A stretch of DNA of 64,000 nt from Prostheceraeus crozeri (taxonomy: Eukaryota; Platyhelminthes; Polycladida; Euryleptidae). This document shows, in pieces, positions 47,229 through 58,030 of this stretch. The notes under the pieces are model-generated. The model searched no databases. It was given only the letters and a program-made list of their open reading frames with translations, and was not told the DNA's origin. Position 1 is the stretch's first letter. Every line of letters starts with the position of its first letter. The stretch is taken from assembly GCA_907163375.1 (NCBI GenBank), contig CAJQUW010005246.1:60846-124845 (forward strand), read 5' to 3'. The position numbers and the translations under genes are program-made.

Positions 47229-47722
47229 ATCTCACAGTGACAGTAGGTACGCTTGAGTCATCAATTTCGTGCTCTGTCATGAGCTCTGTGTATGCGGTAG
47301 TGCGCAGTGACAGTAGGCAGGCATGAGTCTTCAATTTCGTGCTCTGTCATGAGCTCTATGTATGTGGTAGTGCGCAGTGACAGTAGGCAGGCATGAGTCT
47401 ACAATTTCCTGCTCTGGCATGAGCTGTGTGTATGCGGCAGTGCGCAGTGACAGTAGGCAGGCATGAGTCTACAATTTCGTGCTCCGTCATGAGCTCTATG
47501 TATGTGGCAGTGCGCAGTGACAGTAGGCAGGCATGAGTCTACAATTTCGTGCTCTGTCATGAGCTCTATGTATGTGGTAGTGCGCAGTGACAGTAGGCAG
47601 GCATGAGTCTTCAATTTCGTGCTCTGGCATGAGCTCTGTGTATGCGGTAGTGCGCAGTGACAGTAGGAAGGCATGAGTCTTCAATTTCGTGCTCTGTCAT
47701 GAGCTCTGTGTATGCGGCAGTG
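47229..47722. repeat. 70-bp minisatellite, about seven copies
   Basis: The unit contains TGCGCAGTGACAGTAGGCAG, GCATGAGTCT, CAATTTCGTGCTCTGTCATG and AGCTCTGTGTATGCGG. Unit starts repeat every 70 bp (47301, 47371, 47441, 47511, 47581, 47651). Seventy is not a multiple of three, so the minus-strand frames are by-products. Confidence 0.95.
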
Positions 47723-48618
47723 CTGCATTGACCCCATAGAGTAGGTAGAGCAGAAACCCAGTATTAATTAAATCCCCAATGTGGAAGCGGTTTTGATTTT
47801 ATTAAATGAGCCAAGTTTGATACAAATAAACATACTTCAATTGTTCAAAAGTATTGTGTCATGAAAATCTGTCCTTTCTATTCATGTTAGTATTACTTAT
47901 AAAGCTTTTGTGAGTAGTGCTTGAAGTATATTGACATCATGAAAATTTCATATTCGTGGATGAATGAACTTCACAAACTTCATAAAGTTGATTGTCTCTT
48001 CATATGTGCTTTGTGAATGGCCTATCAATAATTTGAATTCCGTATATCCTCTAGCAGAACTCAGACCTCTGATAGAACCCGGGTCAGACTCAGAAGCATC
48101 TTATGGACCTTAAATCCCATACATAAACATTCCGTTACTGCTGTACAATTGTTCATGTACCTACCATATGCCTGGTAAGTATTCATATACAAGACATGAC
48201 GAATTCACAATTAGTTGGTTAATAGTGACAAAATTGAGTGACACATCTGCATATAGTTTCAGAATATCAGAATCGTATATTTCCAATGCATGAAAACACG
48301 ATCAGGTTATAACAAAAGTATGACAGGTTATGCGATGACAAGTATCGAGTACATAAAATGACATATTTGCAAGAATGACAATGAAATCAGAAGTGAGATA
48401 TTTACAAATTATGATTTGAAGTGATGAGAATGATAGAATGATAGACGTTGAATAACTATGTCTGGAAGGAGAGGATAATTCATTTAATACTGAATGTAAG
48501 TTGCTAGGTATTTTCGATATTAGCATCAGTTGGAATGACATGCATAACTAGATTTGCAATCATTCAAGACAAAAGGCATCTTAAATATGCATTTTATTTC
48601 CATCTTTAATAATGCACC

Positions 48619-48645
48619 GGTGCGTACCGGCATATTCGTACGCAC
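48619..48645. repeat. Short palindromic hairpin
   Basis: GGTGCGTAC and GTACGCACC are separated by nine bases, next to the 10-bp palindrome GCACCGGTGC. A small, isolated inverted repeat. Confidence 0.6.
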
Positions 48646-49861
48646 CCTTGTATCACACGTAGGCTTCCTTTTTTCGTAAATCCTTGTAGCGAGTGGGTTT
48701 CTATGACTTACGCATAATCCGGACACTAGAAAGAGAAATTAGACAAAATATAAATAGAACTTTAGTGTTGAATAATGATGTTAGAGTAAGTATGCTACAA
48801 GAATACCTAGGCTACTCAAGATATCAGGCGTATGTAAGAAAGATGTAGACTACGGTATACTGTACTAGTAGTACCTAGAACCGTCATATAATAGGCCGGT
48901 ATTTTCATATAGGTTCACCGAATGTAATGGTTGATATCGTACGTGTTTTTACCGATAAATTTTTGATGTAATTATACAGAACCTGGAATGAAACCCAGGG
49001 TAAGAGCAACATGAATTAATAGAACCCCCGGGTTCTGTTAGAAGATATACAGTAGATTACGTACTTCGATGCTTAATTTTGTAAGAAATTGGCAAATCTT
49101 CTCGATTTTCCAAAGTACTGTTTTGATTGTCGAATTTTTGATGTTACCATGAACTTACTGTGATACCCTTTGGCAGGAATCCGTAGAATGTGTAGTATGA
49201 AAAATACGAAGAGACTAAAAGTCACAAAAGAGTTGGAATCGTAGCTATCGTAGTTTTGGAGCAATAGCGTGAACTCCCCCCCTTCCCGGTGAAAAAGGTT
49301 AAGTCTGCCAATTAGCACCTATTGTTTAATCGAAGACGTCCTGCTTTTCAAGGTGACAGGGTCTTCATAAAATAAACCGCATGGAATTCGAGAATTCATC
49401 ACTGTATACAGTGTAGCGGTGATGGGAGATTGCATTGGTAAACTCTTTGCACCGCGGTGATGAGTGCGTCCCTGATGAGAAAATTCTCTCAGAATTCTCT
49501 TTATTATTGAGGGAATGGCAATGTCTGATAGAATAATATCCAATAAGGAAGAGAATTTTTCAGCGATTATTTGAGACATTTTGTCACCTCTTCGAGTTCC
49601 TGAAACATTCTCCCACTTATATCCTCTTAAACCGATTTCACACCAGTACAGACAATGTTCAAACACGGCATCAAACCGATGAAGCAATCTAACAGGAACA
49701 TCCACAATAAAGAACAAACAGCAACGAACTTGACAATACGATATGACTGAATTCCGTTCCTCCATTTGTTTAAAATGCTGTTGTCGAATGACCATCTCAT
49801 TCATTTAACATAGAAATGTATAGAAGTGCGGTTGCCATGAGAAAATAAAACGAATGATATC

Positions 49862-50262
49862 AACGTGTGTCCTCACGTCCCACGCATATCCACGTATGTT
49901 TCGTATCTCCATGTGTTTCATGCATGTCTACGTAGGTCACGCATGTCTTCGTATGTTGCGTATATCCACGTGTCTCACGTATGTCCACGTGTGCCATGCA
50001 TGTCCACGTAGGTCACGCATGTCTTCGTATGTTGCGTATATCCACGTGTCTCACGCATGTCCACATGTGCCATGCATGTCCACGTAGGTCACGCATGTGT
50101 CTCACGTACGTGTATATCCACGTGTGTCATGTATGTTCATTTGTGTCACGTTTGTCCATGTGTTTCATGCATGTCCACGTATTTTACGAGCGGCACGGTT
50201 CACGCGTGTCACGTATGTCCACGCAATTCTCCTGTGTCTACGTAGGTCGCGCATGTCCACTT
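49862..50262 (+). repeat. 15-bp based minisatellite with a passive open frame
   Basis: A basic unit of the type TCACGCATGTCCACG repeats with variation, and a 75-bp higher-order copy is seen at about 49929-50004 and 50004-50079. Because 15 is a multiple of three, several frames stay open and give peptides such as HVCHACPR over and over. This is repeat-derived and not a supported gene. Confidence 0.9.
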
Positions 50263-50944
50263 TCATCGGTATATTCGATGCTGTCACAAAATCCAATAAT
50301 GAAGCGATTTTCAATCATTGTATTGACAGTGTATATATGAAGAAGATTATATGAATATTTAGGAAAGTCCCGTAAAGTATTACTTCTCGTGTAACGCATT
50401 ATAAATGGAGAAAAACGTCTACAAGTAGGTAATTTGCTTCAGCAATTTTACAGAAATTGTACAGCATGCGCTCTTGTGAACAATTTTTTCCGTTATAGAG
50501 CGATAATGATTTCCTGTAGAAAAGGGCAATGCGAATCATTATGGCAGACAGACGTCCTCAGAACAGCAAAGGAATGAAACATCATTGTTTTGAATCAGTG
50601 CTCAAATCGTCTGAAATAATTATTTCTGTGAGACGCAAGAAATGAACTTTTAATCCTGTACTTCATTTTCAGCATTATCGACAACATTTTGGTATGTTTT
50701 TCACTCCCAAACTACGTAGTGTCTTGATTTCACTGTAGATGGCTGATATCCAATTGCTCAATATGAAAATGAACTTGTTATCATACAAAGCCAGATTTTG
50801 CAATGATTCAAAATTATTGCCTCAAAATGCAAATTACCGTGCATGACGAGTTTGACTGAATACGGTATCATTGTTCATCTATTGCTTTTCACTCTCGAAT
50901 AGAATTGCTATTGAAGACCCGAAGTTCACGGATGCAGTTACGTG

Positions 50945-51000
50945 CATACTGCAAGGATGTGTTCTCTCCACCCTCTCTACCCTCTCTCTCTCCCCCTCCC
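50945..51000. repeat. CT-rich simple sequence
   Basis: A run of CCACCCTCTCTACC and CTCTCTCTCCCCCTCCC type. Simple polypyrimidine tract in the Raf intron. Confidence 0.8.
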
Positions 51001-51367
51001 TAAAATTCAAGGGTTTTATTGTCGTGATGGAAAATTCCGAAATAAATTGCAAGCTGATGTATGAGAATGACATATTATATGATGAACATATGCGTACAAC
51101 GAAGTTCGAATGTCGACTGAGGTCAGCTGCAATATATGAAGTAGATGATGATGAACAGATAAACGTCCGTAGCGTAAGGTGAATCCGTTTGGCATGGCAA
51201 CGGCCTGGAAACTGATACGATGGGGAGGAGACACATATTTTGAAGTGATTAATGATCCTTATCTTGAACATCAAACAAGCTGATTTTGACCGACCTCCGT
51301 CGCGAAGTTAGTTGAACAAACTTTGGACTGATTATTCATTTGGTAGTTTCTGTCTTTTATCGCATTG

Positions 51368-51512
51368 ATTTCTTGGCCAATCACGTAAGCCAAAGGGAGA
51401 CAAGTAGCTCCATACCAATCTCTGTCGCTTGATACCAATGCATACAATGACTGAGATAGAATCATGTCACCTCTAGACAAACCCAGACATACGCAGAGGA
51501 ATCCATCTCTGG
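51368..51512. repeat. Dispersed repeat R2, fragment 3
   Basis: Matches the 3' third of R2 in the same orientation: TTGGCCAATCACGTAAGCCA, then AGGGAGAC, TACCAATGCATACA and GAATCCATCTCTGG. More diverged than copies 1 and 2. Confidence 0.65.
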
Positions 51513-51900
51513 GGTTGGGACTTTCGAGACAGACTCGACCATCATGTTATCGCTTTACGGAATCGAAGTTGAGTTTGTATGTAAGTTATCGCTTGTTTCT
51601 TTCTATTTCGTTTAGCGATGATGTGTCAAGGAGCTGGAATTCTATTGTTTTGCGTTACTTTCCTCGACATGGCCTTCTAAGCCAATCTGTGTATTTAATT
51701 CTCTCTGTTCGTCTCTCAATCACTGTTCGTCGATGCTAGAATTGGATAATTGCCATATCATGGATAACTTTGATAAGCATAGATGTTGATTTCATTCTAT
51801 TGTCGCTGATATTGTCCATCAGAGAATAGAATTGTCATGGTAGCGTGTCTTTGACGTTTAGTACAATATTGTGAGCATCAAACCATGGAATGATAATCGT

Positions 51901-51970
51901 CTTCTCTCTCTCTCTTTCTCTCTCCCTCTCCCTCTCTCTTTCTTTCTTTTTTCTCTCATTCTCTCTCTTC
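51901..51970. repeat. CT microsatellite
   Basis: About 65 bp of CTCTCT broken by TTT and CCC. Simple sequence without further structure. Confidence 0.9.
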
Positions 51971-53379
51971 GATGCTCTGCTACAATAATATTTCAACTGC
52001 AAATTTCAAATTGGAATTTTGTTGACGAAGATGTCATATACTGAGTCGTACACTGCCAATCCGCGCACTGAGCGGTCGTTTTTGGATACAGTTTGGGAGA
52101 ATCTGTCACTATACGCGCATTTGATGTGTTTCACATACCTTTGCGAAATGTATCGAGGTATACCTCCGAGATTTCTTCATATCAACACATACGTGGAATC
52201 AGATGTACTGAGCCATGTACTCTACCTCGGCGGATGGTTGGGGAAAGCATGGAAGCATTCATATCAGTCATCTGCTTTCACAGCTAAGTTTAATAATCCA
52301 TCAGCAAGTTACGGGAGGAATGATGCTGTCAAGACATATTGAAGAACGGTGATAGGGTACAATTGCATGAAGGGCAAGCTTTCACTTTGTCGTAAGATAC
52401 TCTCGAAGGTGCGAAATGGGACCCAGGGTGACAACAGTCGATCCCAACTACCGAGGACATCACCAGCCTCTGCCACCTTGGGAGCCGCTGATGTGCTACA
52501 ATGGATGTAGGTGGGGAGACTCCACTAACTGGACAAGGGACTTAGCTGCTCTTTTGAGAAAGTCCCTGCTGTCTGCTGTGTCATGTTGACTTAGAGACAC
52601 GTTGTCAGTTGCAGGGGTGTCTCCCCCAGTCATAAACATCGTCTCTCGAACGTTCGTACTCCGTAGAGGAATGATGCTGAAGCTGAATCAGAGGACTAGG
52701 TCATGGGTGTAATTTCATAGTATAGAATTCAGCAACAAGATCGAATGACTAAGAGAAGAGTCGAAGGAATTGCGTTCAAAAGATAGTGAATTGTTGAGCT
52801 TCCTTGAACTTTTCCGCTGATTCTGAATACAGCGTCTGCCTTTAAAATCATTGATGATTCACAAGATTGTCTAAGCTTTCCTTGCATAGAACCAACTTTT
52901 GTCGAGCTTGTGTTTGATTGAACGACTGATTCTTAATCATTCTTTGCCACTGACTTCAGTATCTTGACTGCTTGCGACGGGATCTGATTTGACCTAGCTT
53001 GCATGAATGCTTTTTCTCATTGAACCTTTCCCAGCATCATCATGCAAACTCTTTGATCGATTGTTGAAACAGTGGTGCTCATGCATCATTGCAGTTTTGT
53101 GCACATCAGTGAAACAACTACTTTTGAAGATTATTCATTGAATGAGAAATCCGTCTTAAGACGGAAGCCAAAATCTTTATAATAAAAGTCAGAATTGCAG
53201 TGGAGAGCGTCCTTCTGGTTTTGATCAGGAAAGAATGCTAAAAAACTGAATCACCCCCTATAGACAAGTTATGACGCATAGAATCGTAGACCAATGATTT
53301 TGCCTGTCCTCTGCTATCACTGAAATCATAGCGATAAGGATCATAAAGGTCGACCTTACCTTCAGACGGAAAAGGGTCT

Positions 53380-53830
53380 TCCAGTTCTCGCATTCTCCCT
53401 CTTTAGACATCTTCAGCACTGATCCATCTCCTTTACATCTCCCCCCACGTCTCTTCGTTGTAAAGCCGCTGGCAACCCCGCCATCTATGTAGAACTCCTC
53501 AGTTGGCAATTTCTTGTCTTATTCTTGGTGGCTGTATTTGATCATCAACCGTCTCATTAGCTGTTGGGGGCAACAGAGCTCCCAGAGATTCGTGTGGCGC
53601 ATCTCGCTATGCATTGTGCAAGCCTTAGGGTGGGAGTAAATGGGCTGCAACCTCCCCCATCTGATGCTGCTCTCCTTGTCTACCGCAGCAACCTTAAACG
53701 CCATCTCTTCTCGAGGTATTTGTCTGCTCATCATGTGCGTCTAATAAGAGCAGGCTTTCCCTTCGAGGACGTTCTTGGATCTGTGATGCTTGCGATGTCC
53801 ATATTCTTCTTCCCCACTCTTGTTTGAGGT
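53380..53830. other. GC-richer patch before the kinase exon, possible LINE remnant
   Basis: On + (53564-53750) the frame reads ATELPEIRV and, about 35 residues later, LLVYRSNLKRHLFSRYL. This recalls the C-terminal tail of CR1/L2-type reverse transcriptases (WNSLPxxIR ... FKxxLKTHLF). On - (53340-53520) an open segment ends at a donor-like AAG|gtaagg. Both are suggestive only; no RT core is present. Confidence 0.25.
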
Positions 53831-53971
53831 CAGTATTGAACTCCCTCCCTCCAGATCTTTAATCCATATCATTAACCGCTGAACCACGGAATCACAACTG
53901 CGAAATATTCGATTGGATGATTATTTCAAAGTCATAAACAAAGGAAATGGACCTTCTTTTTGCATTTCCAG

Positions 53972-54168
53972 CGTCGGAGACGGGATTCCAACGAAGATTG
54001 GGAAGTTTCAGCTGATCTGATCGTTAAAGGACATCGTATTGGATCAGGATCCTTCGGAACTGTCTTCAAAGGTTACTGGCACGGCAACGTGGCTATCAAG
54101 GAATTGAATGTGACTGACCCAACCCCCGCACAACTGAAAGCATTTACAAATGAAGTTGATGTGTTGCG
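53972..54168 (+). CDS. Raf: Raf kinase, N-region and ATP-binding exon
   Basis: A 197-bp exon entering in phase 0 and leaving in phase 2. It starts [12 protein letters not shown], the Raf N-region; the acidic ED before Trp matches BRAF (SSDDW) and not RAF1 (SSYYW). Then come the glycine-rich loop [11 protein letters not shown], the ATP-anchoring Lys in VAIKELNV, and the helix C Glu in NEVDVLR. All these residues are intact, so the ATP site looks functional. Acceptor tttgcatttccag; donor TTGCG|gtaagt. The kinase phosphorylates MEK at the membrane after Ras activation. Confidence 0.97.
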
Positions 54169-57100
54169 GTAAGTCATTGATGATCGATTTCTATTTCACC
54201 CTTGTGACGAGATATTGATTCATTCATTATCATTTCTATCTAGCCATAGAAAATAACTTTCAATTATCGTGAAAAGGAGTCATTGTTGCGTTCATCTGGG
54301 CTAAATCACATGTTATTATGAAATTTCACTTTATAATAAGCAATATAATGATACTTGCTCTTATATAAAATTGTTCTCAGACCTGAAAAATGTAAACACT
54401 TAACTCCTTGGCAGCCGTAGACACTGTGTTCCGCCTTGTAAGAGCTCAAAATCAGCACTTAAATTAAATCATGCAGATTAGATCTTATTGTCAGTTCTTA
54501 AATCGCACATGTTTGAGGACAAAGTTCTATTGGATGCCCAGGCGAGCTGGCACTCTGCAATATTTATGATGCTTTTGCGATGTTTTGAATATTTGTCGAA
54601 AAGCAAAGAAAATCTATCATTCCCTGCAGTGCGTTGAAGTAGAGACACCATACAGACTGTAGATTGAAAGTGCAAGAATGTTATCGCATTCATGAAAGCA
54701 GTAGCTTAACGATTTGATCAATATTGATGATGAAAGCAACTGTTCACCATAGTCAAGCTGAAAAGTAGTTATTTAATTCAAGCTGATCATTATATGTAGT
54801 TAGATAACTTCACACTCAGTAGTAGCGTAGGACAGTTATCCAGTTTCACAGTAGTTGCGTAGGACAGTTATTCAGTTTCACAGTAGTAGCGTAGGACAGT
54901 TATCCAGTTTCACAGTAGTCGCGTAGGACAGTTATCCAGTTTCACAGTAGTTGCGTAGGACAGTTATCCAGTTTCACAGTAGTTGCGTAGGACAGTTATC
55001 CAGTTTCACAGTAGTTGCGTAGGACAGTTATCCAGTTTCACAGTAGTTGCGTAGGACAGTTATCCAGTTTCACAGTAGTTGCGTAGGACAGTTATCCAGT
55101 TTCACAGTAGTTGCGTAGGACAGTTATCCAGTTTCACAGTAGTTGCGTAGGACAGTTATTCAGTTTCACAGTAGTTGCGTAGGACAGTTATTCAGTTGCT
55201 CAATAGTTGCGTAGGACAGTTATCCAGTTGCTCAGTAGTTGCGTAGGACAGTTATCCAGTTGCTCAGTAGTTGCGTAGGACAGTTATCCAGTTTCAGAGT
55301 AGTTGCGTAGGACAGTTATCCAGTTTCAGAGTAGTTGCGTAGGACAGTTATCCAGTTGCTCAATAGTTGCGTAGGACAGTTATCCAGTTTCACAGTAGTT
55401 GCGTAGGACAGTTATCCAGTTTCACAGTAGTTGCGTAGGACAGTTATCCAGTTTCACAGTAGTTGCGTAGGACAGTTATCCAGTTTCACAGTAGTTGCGT
55501 AGGACAGTTATCCAGTTTCACAGTAGTTGCGTAGGACAGTTATCCAGTTTCACAGTAGTTGCGTAGGACAGTTATCCAGTTTCACAGTAGTTGCGTAGGA
55601 CAGTTATTCAGTTTCACAGTAGTTGCGTAGGACAGTTATTCAGTTTCACAGTAGTTGCGTAGGACAGTTATCCAGTTGCTCAGTAGTTGCGTAGGACAGT
55701 TATCCAGTTTCACAGTAGTTGCGTAGGACAGTTATCCAGTTGCTCAATAATTGCGTAGGACAGTTATCTAGTTGCTCAGTAGTTGCGTAGGACAGTTATC
55801 CAGTTTCAGAGTAGTTGCGTAGGACAGTTATCCAGTTTCAGAGTAGTTGCGTAGGACAGTTATCCAGTTGCTCAATAATTGCGTAGGACAGTTATCCAGT
55901 TGCACAGTAGTTGCGTAGGACAGTTATCCAGTTTCAGAGTAGTTGCGTAGGACAGTTATCCAGTTGCTCAATAATTGCGTAGGACAGTTATCCAGTTTCA
56001 CAGTAGTAGCGTAGGACAGTTATCCAGTTTCACAGTAGTTGCGTAGGATAGTTATCCAGTTTCACAGTAGTTGCGTAGGACAGTTATCCAGTTTCACAGT
56101 AGTTGCGTAGGACAGTTATCCAGTTTCACAGTAGTTGCGTAGGACAGTTATCCAGTTTCACAGTAGTTGCGTAGGACAGTTATCCAGTTTCACAGTAGTT
56201 GCGTAGGACAGTTATCCAGTTTCACAGTAGTTGCGTAGGACAGTTATTCAGTTTCACAGTAGTTGCGTAGGACAGTTATCCAGTTGCTCAGTAGTTGCGT
56301 AGGACAGTTATCCAGTTTCAGAGTAGTTGCGTAGGACAGTTATCCAGTTGCTCAATAATTGCGTAGGACAGTTATCTAGTTGCTCAGTAGTTGCGTAGGA
56401 CAGTTATCCAGTTTCACAGTAGTTGCGTAGGACAGTTATCCAGTTTCACAGTAGTTGCGTAGGACAGTTATCCAGTTTCACAGTAGTTGCGTAGGACAGT
56501 TATCCAGTTGCTCAGTAGTTGCGTAGGACAGTTATCCAGTTGCTCAATAGTTGCGTAGGACAGTTATCCAGTTTCACAATAGTTGCATAGGACAGTTATC
56601 CAGTTTCACAGTAGTTGCGTAGGACAGTTATCTAGTTGCTCAGTAGTTGCGTAGGACAGTTATCCAGTTGCTCAGTATTTGCGTAGGACAGTTATCCAGT
56701 TTCAGAGTAGTTGCGTAGGACAGTTATCCAGTTGCTCAATAATTGCGTAGGACAGTTATCTAGTTGCTCAGTAGTTGCGTAGGACAGTTATCCAGTTGCT
56801 CAGTATTTGCGTAGGACAGTTATCCAGTTGCTCAATAGTTGCGTAGGACAGTTATCCAGTTTCACAGTAGTTGCGTAGGACAGTTGCTTCAAGCAGCTGT
56901 CAAGCTTATTTGCACAGCTTGACAGTTGAAAATTACAGTTGGCCACCATCATTTCCTCATAAAAATTGTCCACCAGAGAGTCACGGTACGGTGGGAGCTC
57001 GGGATATCAAAACTCCCACAAGTGAATATTGCAATCTATTTTGAGACAAGAAAATTAACTTTTGTGCATTTGTATTGAAAGTCTTTGAACATGACCGAAC

Positions 57101-57410
57101 CTTTCTCTCTGCTCCGATCATCATTAGAATGATCTCTGTTCAGCCTCAACCTCATCGTCCTCATTCGGATGACTTCGAATGAAGGATGAGTAGGGTACGA
57201 GACTTCCATGCGAACAACAAGAACACGATGTTATGACAGATTCTCTGTTGATTTGAGACTCTTATTTAGAAAGTATAATTAATAAATTGATAAGTAGCTA
57301 ATAGGTGTAGATAGTGGATGATCTCACTGATGTCCTCATTGAGCTGATCACCCACTCCATCGAACTTCAATCTTTCAACGCTTTATTTACTTTTTGAATT
57401 TCAATTTCAG
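54169..57410 (+). other. Raf intron between kinase exons, about 3.2 kb
   Basis: Bounded by gtaagt at 54169 and ttcaatttcag ending at 57410. About two thirds is the 32-bp minisatellite at 54812-56886; the rest is AT-rich single-copy sequence with no recognised features. Confidence 0.9.
54812..56886. repeat. 32-bp minisatellite, about 65 copies
   Basis: The unit is TAGTTGCGTAGGACAGTTAT then CCAGTTTCACAG. The last seven bases vary between TTCACAG, TGCTCAG, TGCTCAA and TTCAGAG, while the first twenty hardly change. Multi-unit blocks (for example TGCTCAATAATTGCG followed by TATCTAGTTGCTCAG) recur near 55741, 56350 and 56730, which shows larger duplications inside the array. It ends about 525 bp before the next kinase exon. 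Confidence 0.98.
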
Positions 57411-57587
57411 GAAAACTCGACACACCAACATCCTCCTCTTCATGGGTTGTATCTCTAGGCCAAGACTTGCCATTATCACTCAATGGTGCGAAGGGTCAAG
57501 TCTGTACAAACATATCCACGTGATTGAGAGCAAATTCGAGATGGGACATCTGCTGGATATCACCAAGCAAACTGCACAAGGCATGGA
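57411..57587 (+). CDS. Raf: Raf kinase, hinge and helix D/E exon
   Basis: A 177-bp exon that completes the split Arg codon, then reads [20 protein letters not shown] and [20 protein letters not shown], ending in QTAQGM. It covers beta4-beta5, the gatekeeper Thr (ITQWCEG), the hinge, helix D and the start of helix E. The RKTRH dimer-interface motif, with the Arg equivalent to BRAF Arg509, spans this exon junction and is intact. The donor is GGA|gtgagt, phase 2. The matching human BRAF exon is, to my knowledge, also 177 bp with the same phase. The catalytic loop exon (YLH...HRDLKS) is not found before 64000. Confidence 0.97.
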
Positions 57588-57843
57588 GTGAGTATTTTCC
57601 AAGGCTTCATCTCTATATCACCGCATCTTGGTGAACTAAAACATCATCAGGTGAAACTTCATAATTGGGCTGGGAATGGGCTGTATATTGTCCGATCCGA
57701 ACTGAAGACGAAAATGCTATCTGTAGAATGCTCTGAGTCCGAGACTCACCAAGACTTTCACAGATAAGAGCTTCTCTCTTCACTGCATTAGCGGAAGAAC
57801 ATTATTTCGCATTTGCAATAGATCGCGCTTTCTCCCACTAATT

Positions 57844-58030
57844 TGTCTCCGTGGCACAGTGGTTAAGTGCCTGGCTTAACGATCTTTTGGTCTAGGGTTC
57901 GAGCCCCAAAGCGTCATTGGAATTCGGTAGGAAGCGCAACCGGACTGAAAGTATCACCGCGCTCCAGAAACGTCCATGTGTCAGCAGCGTTAAAGTCCAC
58001 CAGTGGTGGATCAGTGACGTTAAGACTGCA
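57844..58030 (+). mobile_element. tRNA-derived SINE, family A, copy 5
   Basis: TGTCTCCGTGGCACAGTGGT, CTGGCTTAACGATC, a canonical B box GGGTTCGAGCCCC, a weakly kept body (GGAAGCGCAACCGGAC) and tail end GTGACGTTAAG. More diverged than copies 3 and 4. Confidence 0.88.

Larger units (their letters stand above)
35387..53971 (+). other. Raf intron, about 18.6 kb, rich in tandem repeats
   Basis: From the donor gtgagt at 35387 to the acceptor ttgcatttccag ending at 53971. It carries minisatellites of 42, 50, 70 and 15 bp, two SINE families, palindromes, a hairpin, an R1 copy and an R2 fragment. A 141-codon frame (35459-35884) with imperfect internal repeats (EAWTVQ/EAWNVQ on the opposite strand) is not convincing as a gene. 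The stretches 37190-38698, 39926-40501, 42197-42950, 44206-45459, 47726-49861 and 50263-51367 show nothing recognisable beyond the entries listed. Confidence 0.7.

Noticed and set aside
54812-56886. A CRISPR-like pattern, with a conserved 20-mer and variable 7-mers
   Set aside because: The variable part has only four forms and no unique spacers; it is a minisatellite.
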